Source: Sinomonas terrae (GTDB lineage: Bacteria > Actinomycetota > Actinomycetes > Actinomycetales > Micrococcaceae). Taken from it: a stretch of 64,000 nt of DNA. The notes beneath the pieces are model-generated. The model had not been told where the DNA came from. It made no database searches and saw only the letters and a program-made list of their open reading frames with translations. Of this stretch, positions 56,534 to 64,000 are shown piece after piece (the first letter of the stretch is position 1; each line of letters opens with the position of its first letter). The position numbers and the translations under genes were made by a program. The DNA lies in assembly GCF_022539255.1 (NCBI RefSeq), contig NZ_JAKZBV010000001.1, positions 2,914,001-2,978,000 on the forward strand, read 5' to 3'.

Positions 56534-57334
56534 CTACCCCTCCGACACGGGAAGGGGACCCGCTTCTGCCTCCTCGCCGGCCCCAGCGACTCCCACGACG
56601 ACGACGGTCACGTTGTCGCGACCGCCGGCTTCCAGTGCGGCGGCAACGAGCGCGTCCGCGGCACCCTGCGAGGTCGGGTTCCCGCGCAGGATCGCTGCGA
56701 TCTCGAAGTCCTCGAGCTCGGTCGTGAGCCCATCGGAGCACACGAGCAGGCGCTGGCCGGGAAACGCGGGGAGCAGCCACAGGTCCGGGTCTGCGTCGAA
56801 GCCAGTGCCGAGGGCCCGGGTCACGACGTTGCGCCGCGGATGCACGCGGGCTTCCTCGCGGGTGATCTCACCCCTGGCCATGAGCTCCCAGACCTCCGAG
56901 TGATCGATCGTGATCTGGTCGAACTCGTCGTGGTCGGCCGCGTACACCCGCGAATCACCGACGTTCGCGACGATCCAAGCCGGAGCGCCGTCGTCGTCCT
57001 TCGCGCTGAAGGCCGCGGCGAGCGTCGTGCCGGCCCGCGACCCGGTCGCCTCCCGGATCGCCCAATCCGCGCGCCGCACCGCGAGGACGACGTCGAGCAT
57101 CGTCGCGGGAAGCCCCGGGGCGAGCATCTCCTCGTCAGCCAAGGCCTCGATGCAGAGGCCGCTCGCGACCTCGCCGGCCTCGTGGCCGCCCATGCCGTCG
57201 GCCACCGCGAAGACGGGCTCCCGTGCGAGATACGAATCCTCGTTGAGCTCGCGGACGAGCCCGCGATCTGTTGCCGCACCAACATCGAACGCGAGCCGCG
57301 CTGGGTGCTCGGGAGTCTCCTCGCCGCCGGCCAT
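56534..57334 (-). CDS. PP2C-family Ser/Thr protein phosphatase
   Basis: About 266 residues from the ATG at 57334 (AAGGGGGG upstream); an ATG at 57358 in a TGATG overlap with the cyclase stop is a close alternative. PP2C motifs: AATDRGLVRELNEDSY, VFAVADGMGGHEAGEVAS (metal Asp/Gly), GSRAGTTLAAAF, WIVANVGDSRVYAA, LLVCSDGLTTELED and GGRDNVTVVVVGV. These remove phosphate from Ser/Thr-kinase targets. It is cytoplasmic, with no transmembrane segment, unlike the PstP type. It is coupled to the cyclase gene. Confidence 0.93.
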   Translation of the reverse strand: MAGGEETPEHPARLAFDVGAATDRGLVRELNEDSYLAREPVFAVADGMGGHEAGEVASGLCIEALADEEMLAPGLPATMLDVVLAVRRADWAIREATGSRAGTTLAAAFSAKDDDGAPAWIVANVGDSRVYAADHDEFDQITIDHSEVWELMARGEITREEARVHPRRNVVTRALGTGFDADPDLWLLPAFPGQRLLVCSDGLTTELEDFEIAAILRGNPTSQGAADALVAAALEAGGRDNVTVVVVGVAGAGEEAEAGPLPVSEG

Positions 57335-57357
57335 GGGTACCCCCCTTGTGTGAACCA

Positions 57358-58542
57358 TCAGTCGAGCACGATACCCGTGCCCTCGCCCCTGCTCAGCGCG
57401 ACCGGCCGTACTTCGCCGAATCCGCGCACATTCTGGGCCGCGAGGGGGCTCAGGACGAAGCGTGCGTCGCTGGCGAGGACGCCGGCCGTGAGCTCGTCCA
57501 CGAGCACCTGCCCCGGGTCCGCAATCGCCGTGAGGCGTGCTGCGAGATTCACCGTGGGGCCGTAGATATCGCCCAGCCGGCTCAGCACGCGTCCCCACAC
57601 CATGGCGACCCGGCCCTCGGGGAGCCGTTCGTCTGCGGCGATCTCGCGGGAGAGCGCGAGAGCGATCTCGGCACCGGCCGTCGGCGTCTCGGCGATGTAC
57701 AGGACTTCGTCCCCGACCGTCTTGACCAGCCGCCCGCCGCCCACCGAGATGACCTCGGCGCACGTGTTCTCGAAAGTCTGGACGAGCCGCGCGAGCGTCT
57801 TCTCGTTCATGCGGCGTGAAAGGCTCGTATAGGAGACGAGGTCCGCGAAGCCCACGGAGCGCGCGAGCGGGAGCGGCGCGTCGTCCTCGCCCCCGGTCCG
57901 GCCCTCCTCGCTGGCCTCGAGCCCCTCCTTGGCGCGCACGGCGAGGCGTTGGACACCCGCGCTCAGTTGCCGCCGCCACGAATAGACGAGCATCTCCTCG
58001 AGCGGCTCGATGAGGTTGGGCAGTTCCTCGACGAGCCGGACGCGTGCCTCCGCATCGGAAATGCCCTGCGTGGCCACCATGTCCTCGATGAGCGCCTCGA
58101 CCTGCCAGACGACCATGCGGTCCGTCATCTGGCCGATCGCGCGGGTCACGGAGAGCGCGGCGTCCTCGGTGATCACGCCTTCGCGGACGAGGTTCGGCAT
58201 GAGCTTGAGGTGCTCGAGATCCTCGGTCGTGAAGGCGAGGTCGTCGTCCGTGAAGTTCGGCATCCCGAGCGCGCGCCAGAGTTTGCGCGCCGAGAAGAGC
58301 GAGAGGCCCACGCCTTGGGCGACCTCGCGCCGTTTGAGAGTGCGTTCGCCTCCGAGCAGGAGATTCTCGAGCGACTTCGCGGCTCGTCGGTAGTCGCTGA
58401 CCGCCCGCAGTTCCGCTTCCGTCGGCCCCGCTTGCACAGAATCCGGCTCCGTCTCCACTGCCTCGGCGTTCGGCGGGGCCGGATCGTCGCCGACGTCAGC
58501 GGGCACGGAAGGGGGCAGCTCGTCGTCCATGTCGCCCTCCAT
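57358..58542 (-). CDS. Class III adenylate/guanylate cyclase with N-terminal regulatory domain
   Basis: A 394-residue protein. An acidic N-terminus is followed by an all-helical regulatory domain (about residues 50-200; LGMPNFTDDDLAFTTEDLEHLKLMPNLVREGVI) of the kind found in the pH-sensing mycobacterial cyclase Rv1264. The catalytic domain starts at VGFADLVSYTSLSRRM, with the metal Asp in FADL, the purine-binding Lys and second Asp in VKTVGDEVLYIAE, and the transition-state Asn/Arg in YGPTVNLAARLTA. All key residues are intact. The likely product is cAMP. The PP2C gene follows with a one-base overlap. Confidence 0.93.
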   Translation of the reverse strand: MEGDMDDELPPSVPADVGDDPAPPNAEAVETEPDSVQAGPTEAELRAVSDYRRAAKSLENLLLGGERTLKRREVAQGVGLSLFSARKLWRALGMPNFTDDDLAFTTEDLEHLKLMPNLVREGVITEDAALSVTRAIGQMTDRMVVWQVEALIEDMVATQGISDAEARVRLVEELPNLIEPLEEMLVYSWRRQLSAGVQRLAVRAKEGLEASEEGRTGGEDDAPLPLARSVGFADLVSYTSLSRRMNEKTLARLVQTFENTCAEVISVGGGRLVKTVGDEVLYIAETPTAGAEIALALSREIAADERLPEGRVAMVWGRVLSRLGDIYGPTVNLAARLTAIADPGQVLVDELTAGVLASDARFVLSPLAAQNVRGFGEVRPVALSRGEGTGIVLD

Positions 58543-59147
58543 CAGTACTCTCTCGGCTCCCAGGGCGGCGGAACCTCAGGATTGGCCACCCGGCCGTCCG
58601 GCCGCGGCAGCCCGCCGTCGTCCGCGAAGCCCTGATCCGGCGGCAGCTCATCGATTGCATCCAGCACGAGTTGTCGGAAGCTGCGCACCTCGGGCACGTC
58701 GTCGAGCCGTAGGCTCGCTGCCTGCCCTGTCGTCAAGGTTATCGAACCCGAGTGCACGAGCGACTGCAGGAGGTTCTGATGAACGGCGACATCGCGCACC
58801 ATGGCAAGCGGCAGCTCGCGGTCGCTCCGCCGGAATCCCCGCTGCCGCCGCAGGACTCGGCTGCTTGTCAGGGTGTAGTGGAGCGCCGCCCACGCCAACA
58901 GGCGCCGCAGCGGGTACGTGACCACCATCCACGCAGCGAGCACCGCGGGCGCGAGGGCGAGCCACGGCCCCGATCCCTCCGGGACCCATGGCAGCAGGGC
59001 GTCGAGGTGTCCCCTTGAGAGCCAACCGGCCGCGAACGCCGCAAGGCCGCAGATGAGCACAGTGGTGACTGCGGGCAGAACGAGAAGGGACCCGTGACGC
59101 CGGGTGTCGACGATCACCTGCTCCCCGGGGGAAAGCAGCCTACGCAT
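58542..59147 (-). CDS. PH-domain (YdbS/bPH2-like) membrane protein
   Basis: A 201-residue protein from the ATG at 59147. After MRRLLSPGEQVIVDTRRHGSLL come two helices (VLPAVTTVLICGLAAFAAGWL and LALAPAVLAAWMVVTYPLRRLLAW), then a bacterial PH domain (YTLTSSRVLRRQRGFRRSDRELPLAMVRDVAVHQNLLQSLVHSGSITL). The end is Pro/Asp-rich. It overlaps birA by 8 bp at its start and the cyclase start by one base at its end, so birA, this gene, the cyclase and PP2C form one transcript. Function unknown. Confidence 0.87.
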   Translation of the reverse strand: MRRLLSPGEQVIVDTRRHGSLLVLPAVTTVLICGLAAFAAGWLSRGHLDALLPWVPEGSGPWLALAPAVLAAWMVVTYPLRRLLAWAALHYTLTSSRVLRRQRGFRRSDRELPLAMVRDVAVHQNLLQSLVHSGSITLTTGQAASLRLDDVPEVRSFRQLVLDAIDELPPDQGFADDGGLPRPDGRVANPEVPPPWEPREY

Positions 59148-60036
59148 AGCCGCCGTCGGCCGGGCGGAGATGGACGACGTCGCCCGCGGACACGGCGTGC
59201 CGCTCGCCGCTGTCCTCCACGACCTGGAGCGAGCCGTGACCATCCAGACCGGTGGCGCGGCCCTCGAGGCGGCGGCCGCCCGGGAGGTCGACGCGCACGC
59301 GGCGTCCGAGGGTGATGGTCGCGTCCTGGACGCGTGAGAGCAGGCTGCGGCCACCGTCGAGCGGTGCGTCGGCATTGCCGTTCACGGCGCAGAAAGCTCG
59401 ATAGCGCCGGGCAAACTCCTCGAGGTACCGCGCGAGGAGCGCCGTTCGGTCCACCGGGCGCCCGGCGGCGAGGCTTGCCGAGGTCGCGGTGGGCACGGGC
59501 AGCTCGTCCTCGCGCAGCGATACGTTGATTCCGGCCCCGAGGACGACGCCCGGCGGCTCGCCGTGCGCGCCCGGGGCGAGGTGCGCAAGGATTCCGGAGA
59601 TCTTGAGCCCGTCGACGACGACGTCGTTGGGCCACTTGAGCGCCGACTCGATCCCCGCAATCTGGGCAAGCGCCTCTCGGAGCGCGAGGGCGGCCAAGGG
59701 CGAGAACCACGAATAGCACTGGGTCGGCAGGGGCCGGCCGGCGGCGTTGTGCGGGCGCAGGAGGATCGAGACCGCGAGGGAGGCCCCCACGGGAGATTCC
59801 CAGGGCCGGTGCAGCCGCCCGTGCCCGTGGGTCTGGCGCTCCGCAACGAGGACGGCGAGGTCTCCCCACGCGTCGGGCTCGTCGCCGGCCAAGCGGGTCA
59901 GCTCGGTGTTGGTGGAGCCGATTTCGTCGACGACCTGGATCCGCGAGAGCCCCGCACGCTCCGCAAACTCCGTTCCCAGACGTTCCCGGTCGAGCGGGCC
60001 GCGGGCCTCGGCCTGCGCAGACGTGTCCTGATCCAT
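59140..60036 (-). CDS. birA: Biotin--[acetyl-CoA carboxylase] ligase
   Basis: A 298-residue ligase that makes biotinyl-AMP and attaches biotin to the carrier protein of acyl-CoA carboxylases. The active-site motif is ERQTHGHGRLHRPWESP (GHGR in place of the common GRGR), with SLAVSILLRP, ALKWPNDVVVDGLKISGIL for the adenylate, and VVLGAGINVSL. The C-terminal domain (VRVDLPGGRRLEGRATGLDG) is present, but there is no N-terminal DNA-binding domain, so it is a class I enzyme and not a repressor. It fits with the acyl-CoA carboxylase genes 1 kb away. Confidence 0.94.
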   Translation of the reverse strand: MDQDTSAQAEARGPLDRERLGTEFAERAGLSRIQVVDEIGSTNTELTRLAGDEPDAWGDLAVLVAERQTHGHGRLHRPWESPVGASLAVSILLRPHNAAGRPLPTQCYSWFSPLAALALREALAQIAGIESALKWPNDVVVDGLKISGILAHLAPGAHGEPPGVVLGAGINVSLREDELPVPTATSASLAAGRPVDRTALLARYLEEFARRYRAFCAVNGNADAPLDGGRSLLSRVQDATITLGRRVRVDLPGGRRLEGRATGLDGHGSLQVVEDSGERHAVSAGDVVHLRPADGGYA

Positions 60037-60087
60037 ACGCCGAATCCTAGCGATCGGCGTGATCAGGAAGCTGGGCGAAACCCCACG

Positions 60088-60963
60088 TCAGAGGAAGATG
60101 TCCCGCTCGAGCCCTTCCTCGGACTCCCCGACTCGATAGCGGGAGAAGTCTGTGACGCCCAGCCGCCGGAGCGCCTCTTCGTCGGTGAAGAAGTGGCCGG
60201 TGGTCGTACGCGGGTCGCTCGTCAGGATGGCATGGGCGGCGTCGGCGACGATTTCAGGGGTGCGCGAGGCCTGCGCCATCACCCTGCCTCCCGGGAGGTT
60301 CCGGATCGCCGCGGTGTCGATGAGGGTCTGCGGCCACAGGGAGTTGGCGGCGATTCCGGCCTCCCTGAGCTCTTCCGCGAGACCCAGGGTCACGAGGCTC
60401 ATCGCGTACTTCGCCATGGTGTAGGCGAGGTGGGCGCCCGCCCATCTGGGGTCGAGGTTGAGGGGCGGGGAGAGCGTCAGGATGTGGGCCGGGGAGCCCG
60501 CACGGGCGGTTTCACGAAGCGCGGGCAGTGCGAGCTTGGAGAGGAGGAACGTTCCTCGCGCGTTGATGTCCTGCATGAGGTCGTAACGCTTCATGTCGAT
60601 CTCGTCGGTGCGGGACAGGTCAATCGCGGAGGCGTTGTTCACCACGATGTCGATTCCGCCGAAGGTCTCAAAGGCCTGCGTGACCGCGCGGGCGACGTCC
60701 TCGTCACGCCGCACGTCCCCTACTACGGGAAGGGCGCGGCCGCCCGCAGCCTCGATCTTCTCCGCGGCGTCGAAGACCGTGCCCGGGAGCTTCGGATGGG
60801 GCTCGCCCGTCTTGGCGAGCAGGACGACGTTGGCGCCGTCGGCGGCCACACGCCCCGCGATCGCGAGGCCGATCCCCCGGCTTCCGCCGCTCATGAGCAG
60901 GGTGCGCCCGGCAAGCTCCCGCGGCGGCTCGGACTCACTGGGGCTAGGCGTGATCGTCGTCAT
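60088..60963 (-). CDS. Short-chain dehydrogenase (HSDL2-like)
   Basis: A 291-residue SDR from the ATG at 60963. The cofactor loop is LMSGGSRGIGLAIAGRVA, the Asn-Ala-Ser core is IVVNNASAI, the serine region HILTLSPPLNLD, and the active-site YXXXK is LAYTMAKYAMSLV. The C-terminal part follows the hydroxysteroid dehydrogenase-like 2 type (SLWPQTLIDTAAIRNLPGG). The substrate is unknown. A perfect 16-bp inverted repeat lies 20-35 bp upstream, and the divergent carboxylase genes start 220 bp away. Confidence 0.9.
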   Translation of the reverse strand: MTTITPSPSESEPPRELAGRTLLMSGGSRGIGLAIAGRVAADGANVVLLAKTGEPHPKLPGTVFDAAEKIEAAGGRALPVVGDVRRDEDVARAVTQAFETFGGIDIVVNNASAIDLSRTDEIDMKRYDLMQDINARGTFLLSKLALPALRETARAGSPAHILTLSPPLNLDPRWAGAHLAYTMAKYAMSLVTLGLAEELREAGIAANSLWPQTLIDTAAIRNLPGGRVMAQASRTPEIVADAAHAILTSDPRTTTGHFFTDEEALRRLGVTDFSRYRVGESEEGLERDIFL

Positions 60964-60982
60964 ACGGACAAGTCTAGGGATG

Positions 60983-61071
60983 GTTACTGAGGAGTAACAA
61001 GACGTTCCCGCACGGCGGGAGCTCGCGCCGTCGTACGCCTGAAGGGGACGAGAAATTGTAGGGTTCCTACA
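60983..61071. promoter_or_regulatory. Two inverted repeats between SDR and acyl-CoA carboxylase genes
   Basis: GTTACTGAGGAGTAAC at 60983-60998 is a perfect 6+4+6 inverted repeat close to the SDR start, of the type bound by TetR-family regulators of fatty-acid genes. TGTAGGGTTCCTACA at 61057-61071 is a 6+3+6 inverted repeat about 115 bp before the GTG of the carboxylase gene. Neither regulator is encoded in the window. Confidence 0.45.
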
Positions 61072-61184
61072 CATGGGAGCCGCAGGAGCCTCACTAGACT
61101 GTGGTAATGGCTCCGCTGATTGTGCGGAACCTACATCCGAGATCGACAGAGACAATCCGACATCGACCGAGAGCTGGAGCCCGC

Positions 61185-62780
61185 GTGACCCACGATTTGA
61201 CCACGACCGCCGGCAAGATCGCGGACTTCCGCGAGCGGCGCGCCGCTTCGCTCCTCCCGTCCGGCCCCGAAGCCGTCGAGAAGCAGCACGCACGCGGCAA
61301 GGGCACGGCGCGCGAGCGGATCGAAATGCTGCTGGACGAGGAGTCGTTCGTCGAGTTCGACGCACTCGCCGTCCACCGCTCCACGGCTTTCGGCATGGCC
61401 AAGAAGAAGCCGCTCGGCGACGGCGTCGTCTCCGGGTACGGCACGGTCGACGGCCGGCTTGTCGCCGTCTACAGCCAGGACTTCTCCGTGTACGGCGGGT
61501 CGCTCAGCCAGGTCAACGGCGAGAAGATCGTCAAGGTCCAGGAATTCGCGCTCAGGAACGGATGCCCCGTCGTCGGCATCAACGACGGCGGCGGTGCCCG
61601 CATCCAGGAAGGCGTTGCCTCGCTCGCGATGTTCGCGGACATCTTCAGGAACAACGTCGCGGCGTCCGGCGTCGTCCCGCAGATCTCGCTCATCATGGGC
61701 CCGTGCGCCGGCGGCGCGGCCTACTCCCCCGCGCTGACCGACTACGTCGTCATGGTCGACAAGACGAGCCACATGTTCATCACCGGGCCAGACGTCATCA
61801 AGACGGTCACGGGCGAGTCCGTCGACATGGAGACCCTCGGCGGCGCACGCCAGCACAACGCGACGACGGGCACCGCGACCTACCTCGCCTCCGACGAGAA
61901 GGACGCGATCGAGTTCGTCCGCGAGCTCCTCGACTACCTGCCCTCGAACAACCTCGTCGAGGCCCCCGTCCTCGACTCGGACCAGGAGCTCGAGGAGACG
62001 GACGAGGACCTCGTGCTCGACACGCTCGTGCCCGACTCACCGACCCATGGCTACGACATGCGCACGGTCATCGAGGGCATCCTCGACGAAGGCGCGTTCC
62101 TCGAGATGCAGGCCCTCTACGCGCCGAACGTCATCATCGGGTACGGACGCATGGAGGGGCACACGGTCGGTATCGTCGCGAACCAGCCGATCCAGTTCGC
62201 CGGCACGTTGGATATCGCCGCGTCCGAGAAGGCGGCGCGCTTCGTGCGGCACTGCGACGCATTCAACATCCCGATCATCACCCTCGTCGACGTCCCCGGC
62301 TTCCTCCCCGGCAAGGACCAGGAGTTCCAGGGCATCATCCGGCGCGGGGCGAAGCTCCTGTATGCCTACGCGGAGGCCACCGTTCCCAAGCTCACCGTCA
62401 TCTGCCGCAAGGCATACGGCGGGGCGTACATCGTCATGGGCTCGAAGAAGCTCGGCGCCGACCTCAACCTCGCGTGGCCGACGGCCCAGATCGGCGTCAT
62501 GGGCGCCCAGGGCGCCGTCAACATCCTGTATCGACGGGACCTGGCGGCAGTCCAGGCGCAGCCCGACAGCACAGCGGGTGACGTCGAAGCGAAGCGCGCC
62601 GAGCTCGTCCGCCACTACGAGGAGGAGCTCCTCAACCCGTACCAGGCGGCCGAGCTCGGCTACATCGACGCCGTCATCGCGCCCTCCGAGACCCGCGTCC
62701 AGCTCCTCCGCGGGCTGCGCGCGCTCCGCGACAAGCACGCATCCATGCCCGCCAAGAAGCACGGGAATATCCCGCTGTGA
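61185..62780 (+). CDS. Acyl-CoA carboxylase beta (carboxyltransferase) subunit
   Basis: A 531-residue carboxyltransferase of the AccD/PccB family from GTG 61185 (CTGGAG upstream; the open frame extends to 61101 with less typical sequence). It moves CO2 from carboxybiotin to acyl-CoA, giving malonyl- or methylmalonyl-CoA. Marks: KQHARGKGTARERIEMLLDE, YSQDFSVYGGSLSQVNGEKI, INDGGGARIQEGVASLA, IMGPCAGGAAYSPALTD, and in the C-terminal half DVPGFLPGKDQEFQGIIRRGAKLLYAYAEA, GGAYIVMGSKKLGADLNLAWPTAQIGVMGA. The acyl-chain length cannot be read with certainty. It overlaps the epsilon subunit gene by 4 bp. Confidence 0.95.
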   Translation: MTHDLTTTAGKIADFRERRAASLLPSGPEAVEKQHARGKGTARERIEMLLDEESFVEFDALAVHRSTAFGMAKKKPLGDGVVSGYGTVDGRLVAVYSQDFSVYGGSLSQVNGEKIVKVQEFALRNGCPVVGINDGGGARIQEGVASLAMFADIFRNNVAASGVVPQISLIMGPCAGGAAYSPALTDYVVMVDKTSHMFITGPDVIKTVTGESVDMETLGGARQHNATTGTATYLASDEKDAIEFVRELLDYLPSNNLVEAPVLDSDQELEETDEDLVLDTLVPDSPTHGYDMRTVIEGILDEGAFLEMQALYAPNVIIGYGRMEGHTVGIVANQPIQFAGTLDIAASEKAARFVRHCDAFNIPIITLVDVPGFLPGKDQEFQGIIRRGAKLLYAYAEATVPKLTVICRKAYGGAYIVMGSKKLGADLNLAWPTAQIGVMGAQGAVNILYRRDLAAVQAQPDSTAGDVEAKRAELVRHYEEELLNPYQAAELGYIDAVIAPSETRVQLLRGLRALRDKHASMPAKKHGNIPL

Positions 62781-63106
62781 GCACGGAAGCGAGTCCTTCC
62801 GGCGTGCAGAGTCCTTCAGACGTGCACAGTCCTTCAGACGTGCACAGTCGTTCAGGCATACAGAGTCCTTCGGCGACGAACGACGACGGCGGGAAGGCCG
62901 CCGTCGACCGCTCGCCGCTCCTGTCGGTCACCAAGGGCAATCCCACGCCTGAGGAACTGGCCGCGCTCACGGCGGTGCTCGCCGCCGTCGGCTCCGCCGA
63001 GCCAGAACCCACCGAGGTCGCGGACGCTCCGACCCGCCGCGAGCGGATCCGCCGGGCAACCCTCCGGCCGCGGCCGATGCTGGGGCAGCGGCGCGGGCGG
63101 TTCTGA
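62777..63106 (+). CDS. Acyl-CoA carboxylase epsilon subunit with repeated N-terminus
   Basis: A 109-residue protein from GTG 62777, overlapping the beta subunit stop. The epsilon core is LLSVTKGNPTPEELAALTAVLAAVGS, the short helix that binds the beta hexamer in actinobacterial complexes. The end is Arg-rich (RRERIRRATLRPRPMLGQRRGRF). The N-terminal 35 residues are made of Ser-rich repeats (SPSDVHSPSDVHS) coded by 18-bp tandem repeats, longer than usual for this family. Confidence 0.9.
   Translation: MSTEASPSGVQSPSDVHSPSDVHSRSGIQSPSATNDDGGKAAVDRSPLLSVTKGNPTPEELAALTAVLAAVGSAEPEPTEVADAPTRRERIRRATLRPRPMLGQRRGRF
62792..62871 (+). repeat. 18-bp tandem repeats inside the epsilon subunit gene
   Basis: Copies start at 62792, 62810, 62828 and 62846, with a partial fifth at 62864; the core is AGTCCTTCAGACGTGCAC (copies 2 and 3 identical). 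Each unit adds six residues in frame, so copy-number changes would lengthen or shorten the N-terminus without a frameshift. Confidence 0.85.
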
Positions 63107-63133
63107 GGCCTCCGAATCATCCCCACCCCTCTC

Positions 63134-63179
63134 GCGCCGTCACGTCCGCAGGGTGCTGACCCTGCGGACGTGACGGCGC
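63134..63179. terminator. Perfect 21-bp hairpin after the carboxylase operon
   Basis: Positions 63134-63154 pair perfectly with 63159-63179 around a 4-nt loop (GCTG); the arm begins GCGCCGTCACGTCCGCAGGG. An outer CCTCTC/GAGAGG pairing extends it. It lies 28 bp after the epsilon stop and about 69 bp before the next gene. A strong transcription terminator, though without a T tract. Confidence 0.75.
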
Positions 63180-63247
63180 AAACTTCGAGAGGGCCCAAGT
63201 GTGCAGGGGTTCTTTCAGATGTCGGCACCGAAGGCTAGGCTCAGGGC

Positions 63248-64000
63248 GTGACTCAGAACACCTCGAACGCCTCCACCGAGACCCCGCAGCGAGCGCCCTC
63301 AATCGTCGACGCAGCCGCCGAGACCTTCACCGACCGCCATCTGGAGCTCAACCCCTCCCTCGCGACGGAGCTCGGGTTCGCGGGCCACGAGACCGAATAC
63401 CCCGACTACTCGCCCGCCGGGCACCAAGCCCGCTCGACGCTCTTCCGCGAGACCCTCATGCTGCTCGAAACGCTCGAGGCCACCGACGAGGTCGACGAGG
63501 TCACCCTCGACGCGATGCGCGAGCGCCTCGGCCTGGAACTCGAGGAGATCGAGAGCGGCTGGACCCTCGCCGAGCTCAACAACATCGATTCCCCTGCCCA
63601 GCACATCCGCGCGGTATTCGACCTCATGCCCCAGGACACGGCCGTGGACTGGGGCAACATCGCGGGCCGCGCGGCCAATGTGCCGGAGGCGATCGAGGGC
63701 TATATCGCATCGCTGAGCGCAGCCGCCGACGGCGGCAAGGTCGCCGCAGCCCGTCAAGTGCGCGTCGTCGTCGGACAGGCGCGCCAGTACGGGGCAGAGG
63801 GCACCGGCTTCTTCGCCCAACTGGCGGAAAATGCGAAGCTCGACGGCGGGGCCAGCCTGCCCGACGACGTCGCCCGTGCCCTCGCCGCCGGGTGCCGCGC
63901 TGCCGCGGCGGCCTACCTCAAGCTCGCGGAGTTCCTCGAGGACGAGCTGCTTCCGCAGGCTCCCGAGAAGGACGCGGTGGGCCGCGAGCGGTACGTCCGT
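63248..64000 (+). CDS. DUF885-family protein, N-terminal part (cut by window edge)
   Basis: 251 codons from GTG 63248, open to the right edge with no stop. The start VTQNTSNASTETPQRAPSIVDAAAETFTDRHLELNPSLATELGF and later helices (LLETLEATDEVDEVTLDAMRERLGLELEE, then NNIDSPAQHIRAVFDLMP, and DWGNIAGRAANVPEAIEGY) match the N-terminal half of DUF885 proteins, predicted metallopeptidases whose HEXXH-type motif lies in the missing C-terminal half. No signal peptide is visible. It stands alone after the carboxylase terminator. Confidence 0.8.
   Translation, partial: MTQNTSNASTETPQRAPSIVDAAAETFTDRHLELNPSLATELGFAGHETEYPDYSPAGHQARSTLFRETLMLLETLEATDEVDEVTLDAMRERLGLELEEIESGWTLAELNNIDSPAQHIRAVFDLMPQDTAVDWGNIAGRAANVPEAIEGYIASLSAAADGGKVAAARQVRVVVGQARQYGAEGTGFFAQLAENAKLDGGASLPDDVARALAAGCRAAAAAYLKLAEFLEDELLPQAPEKDAVGRERYVR

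Noticed and set aside
61101..61184. N-terminal extension of the carboxylase beta subunit from an upstream start
   Set aside because: The extra 28 residues are not typical of the family, and the GTG at 61185 gives the usual length and an N-terminus (THDLTTTAGKIADF) that fits.
60088..61365. SDR gene extended to 425 residues
   Set aside because: The added N-terminal part runs through the divergent promoter with its palindromes and overlaps the carboxylase gene; the ATG at 60963 sits just before the Rossmann fold.

Overview
The window is dense, high-GC, actinobacterial DNA. The gene content points to a Micrococcaceae-type soil bacterium (Arthrobacter/Sinomonas-like): a SAM-IV riboswitch in front of the methionine genes, a three-gene gatCAB operon, an acyl-CoA carboxylase beta plus small epsilon subunit pair, an NADPH:F420 reductase-type protein, an Actinobacterial Holin-X protein, a CitMHS transporter beside a CitA/CitB pair, and frequent ATGA/GTGA start-stop overlaps. 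This assignment rests on gene families, not on a database search.

Layout. 1-2360 looks like accessory DNA. It holds a decayed ABC-transporter operon cut off at the left edge (two apparent frameshifts and a 5'-truncated ATPase), followed by two divergent XRE-type regulators that share five TTAGGCA heptamers, ending at a tRNA-Ile2(CAU) gene. 2515-6281 is a membrane/lipid operon (Holin-X protein, CDP-alcohol phosphatidyltransferase, DMT transporter, GT4 glycosyltransferase). Two tandem tRNA-Asn genes precede dnaG, dgt, dusB and a gene of unknown function. 12.7-17.4 kb carries an F420 reductase-like gene, YibE/F, a GNAT protein, glycyl-tRNA synthetase and an S4 protein. 17.4-22.2 kb carries an MhqD-like esterase with operator-like palindromes, an SGNH hydrolase, a SHOCT protein, an ApbE protein and metX. 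The metX leader contains a SAM-IV riboswitch and a 39-codon ORF that looks like metY with its whole middle deleted in frame. 22.2-23.6 kb is hipBA. 23.9-27.0 kb is a PAP2/DedA/two-component operon. 27.1-31.7 kb holds metabolic genes including hutI.

31.85-36.35 kb is the most unusual part: a one-direction operon with a TTGACA promoter, a 77-codon Cys-containing candidate precursor peptide, a PqqD-like (RRE) domain fused to an M50 intramembrane metalloprotease, an ABC ATPase and permease, a small two-TM protein, an isoprenylcysteine carboxyl methyltransferase (ICMT)-family protein and a 61-codon single-TM ORF. It resembles a RiPP/bacteriocin system with no radical SAM, lanthionine or aminotransferase enzyme. 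After the convergent tdh-kbl threonine operon comes a second compact ABC exporter unit (38.8-41.3 kb) with two small membrane proteins.

41.4-64.0 kb returns to mostly core genes: a LysR regulator, gatCAB, a citrate transporter with a CitA/CitB-like two-component system, a TetR/SDR pair with a perfect 17-bp palindrome, ligA with an inositol-monophosphatase and a GNAT gene, PP2C phosphatase plus class III cyclase, birA, an SDR, acyl-CoA carboxylase beta and epsilon, and the start of a DUF885 protein cut by the right edge. One regulatory link spans the window: a 7+4+7 direct repeat (TTCTTAG-N4-TTCTTAG type) lies upstream of both the PAP2 operon that encodes an OmpR-family regulator and a distant DUF6069 gene.
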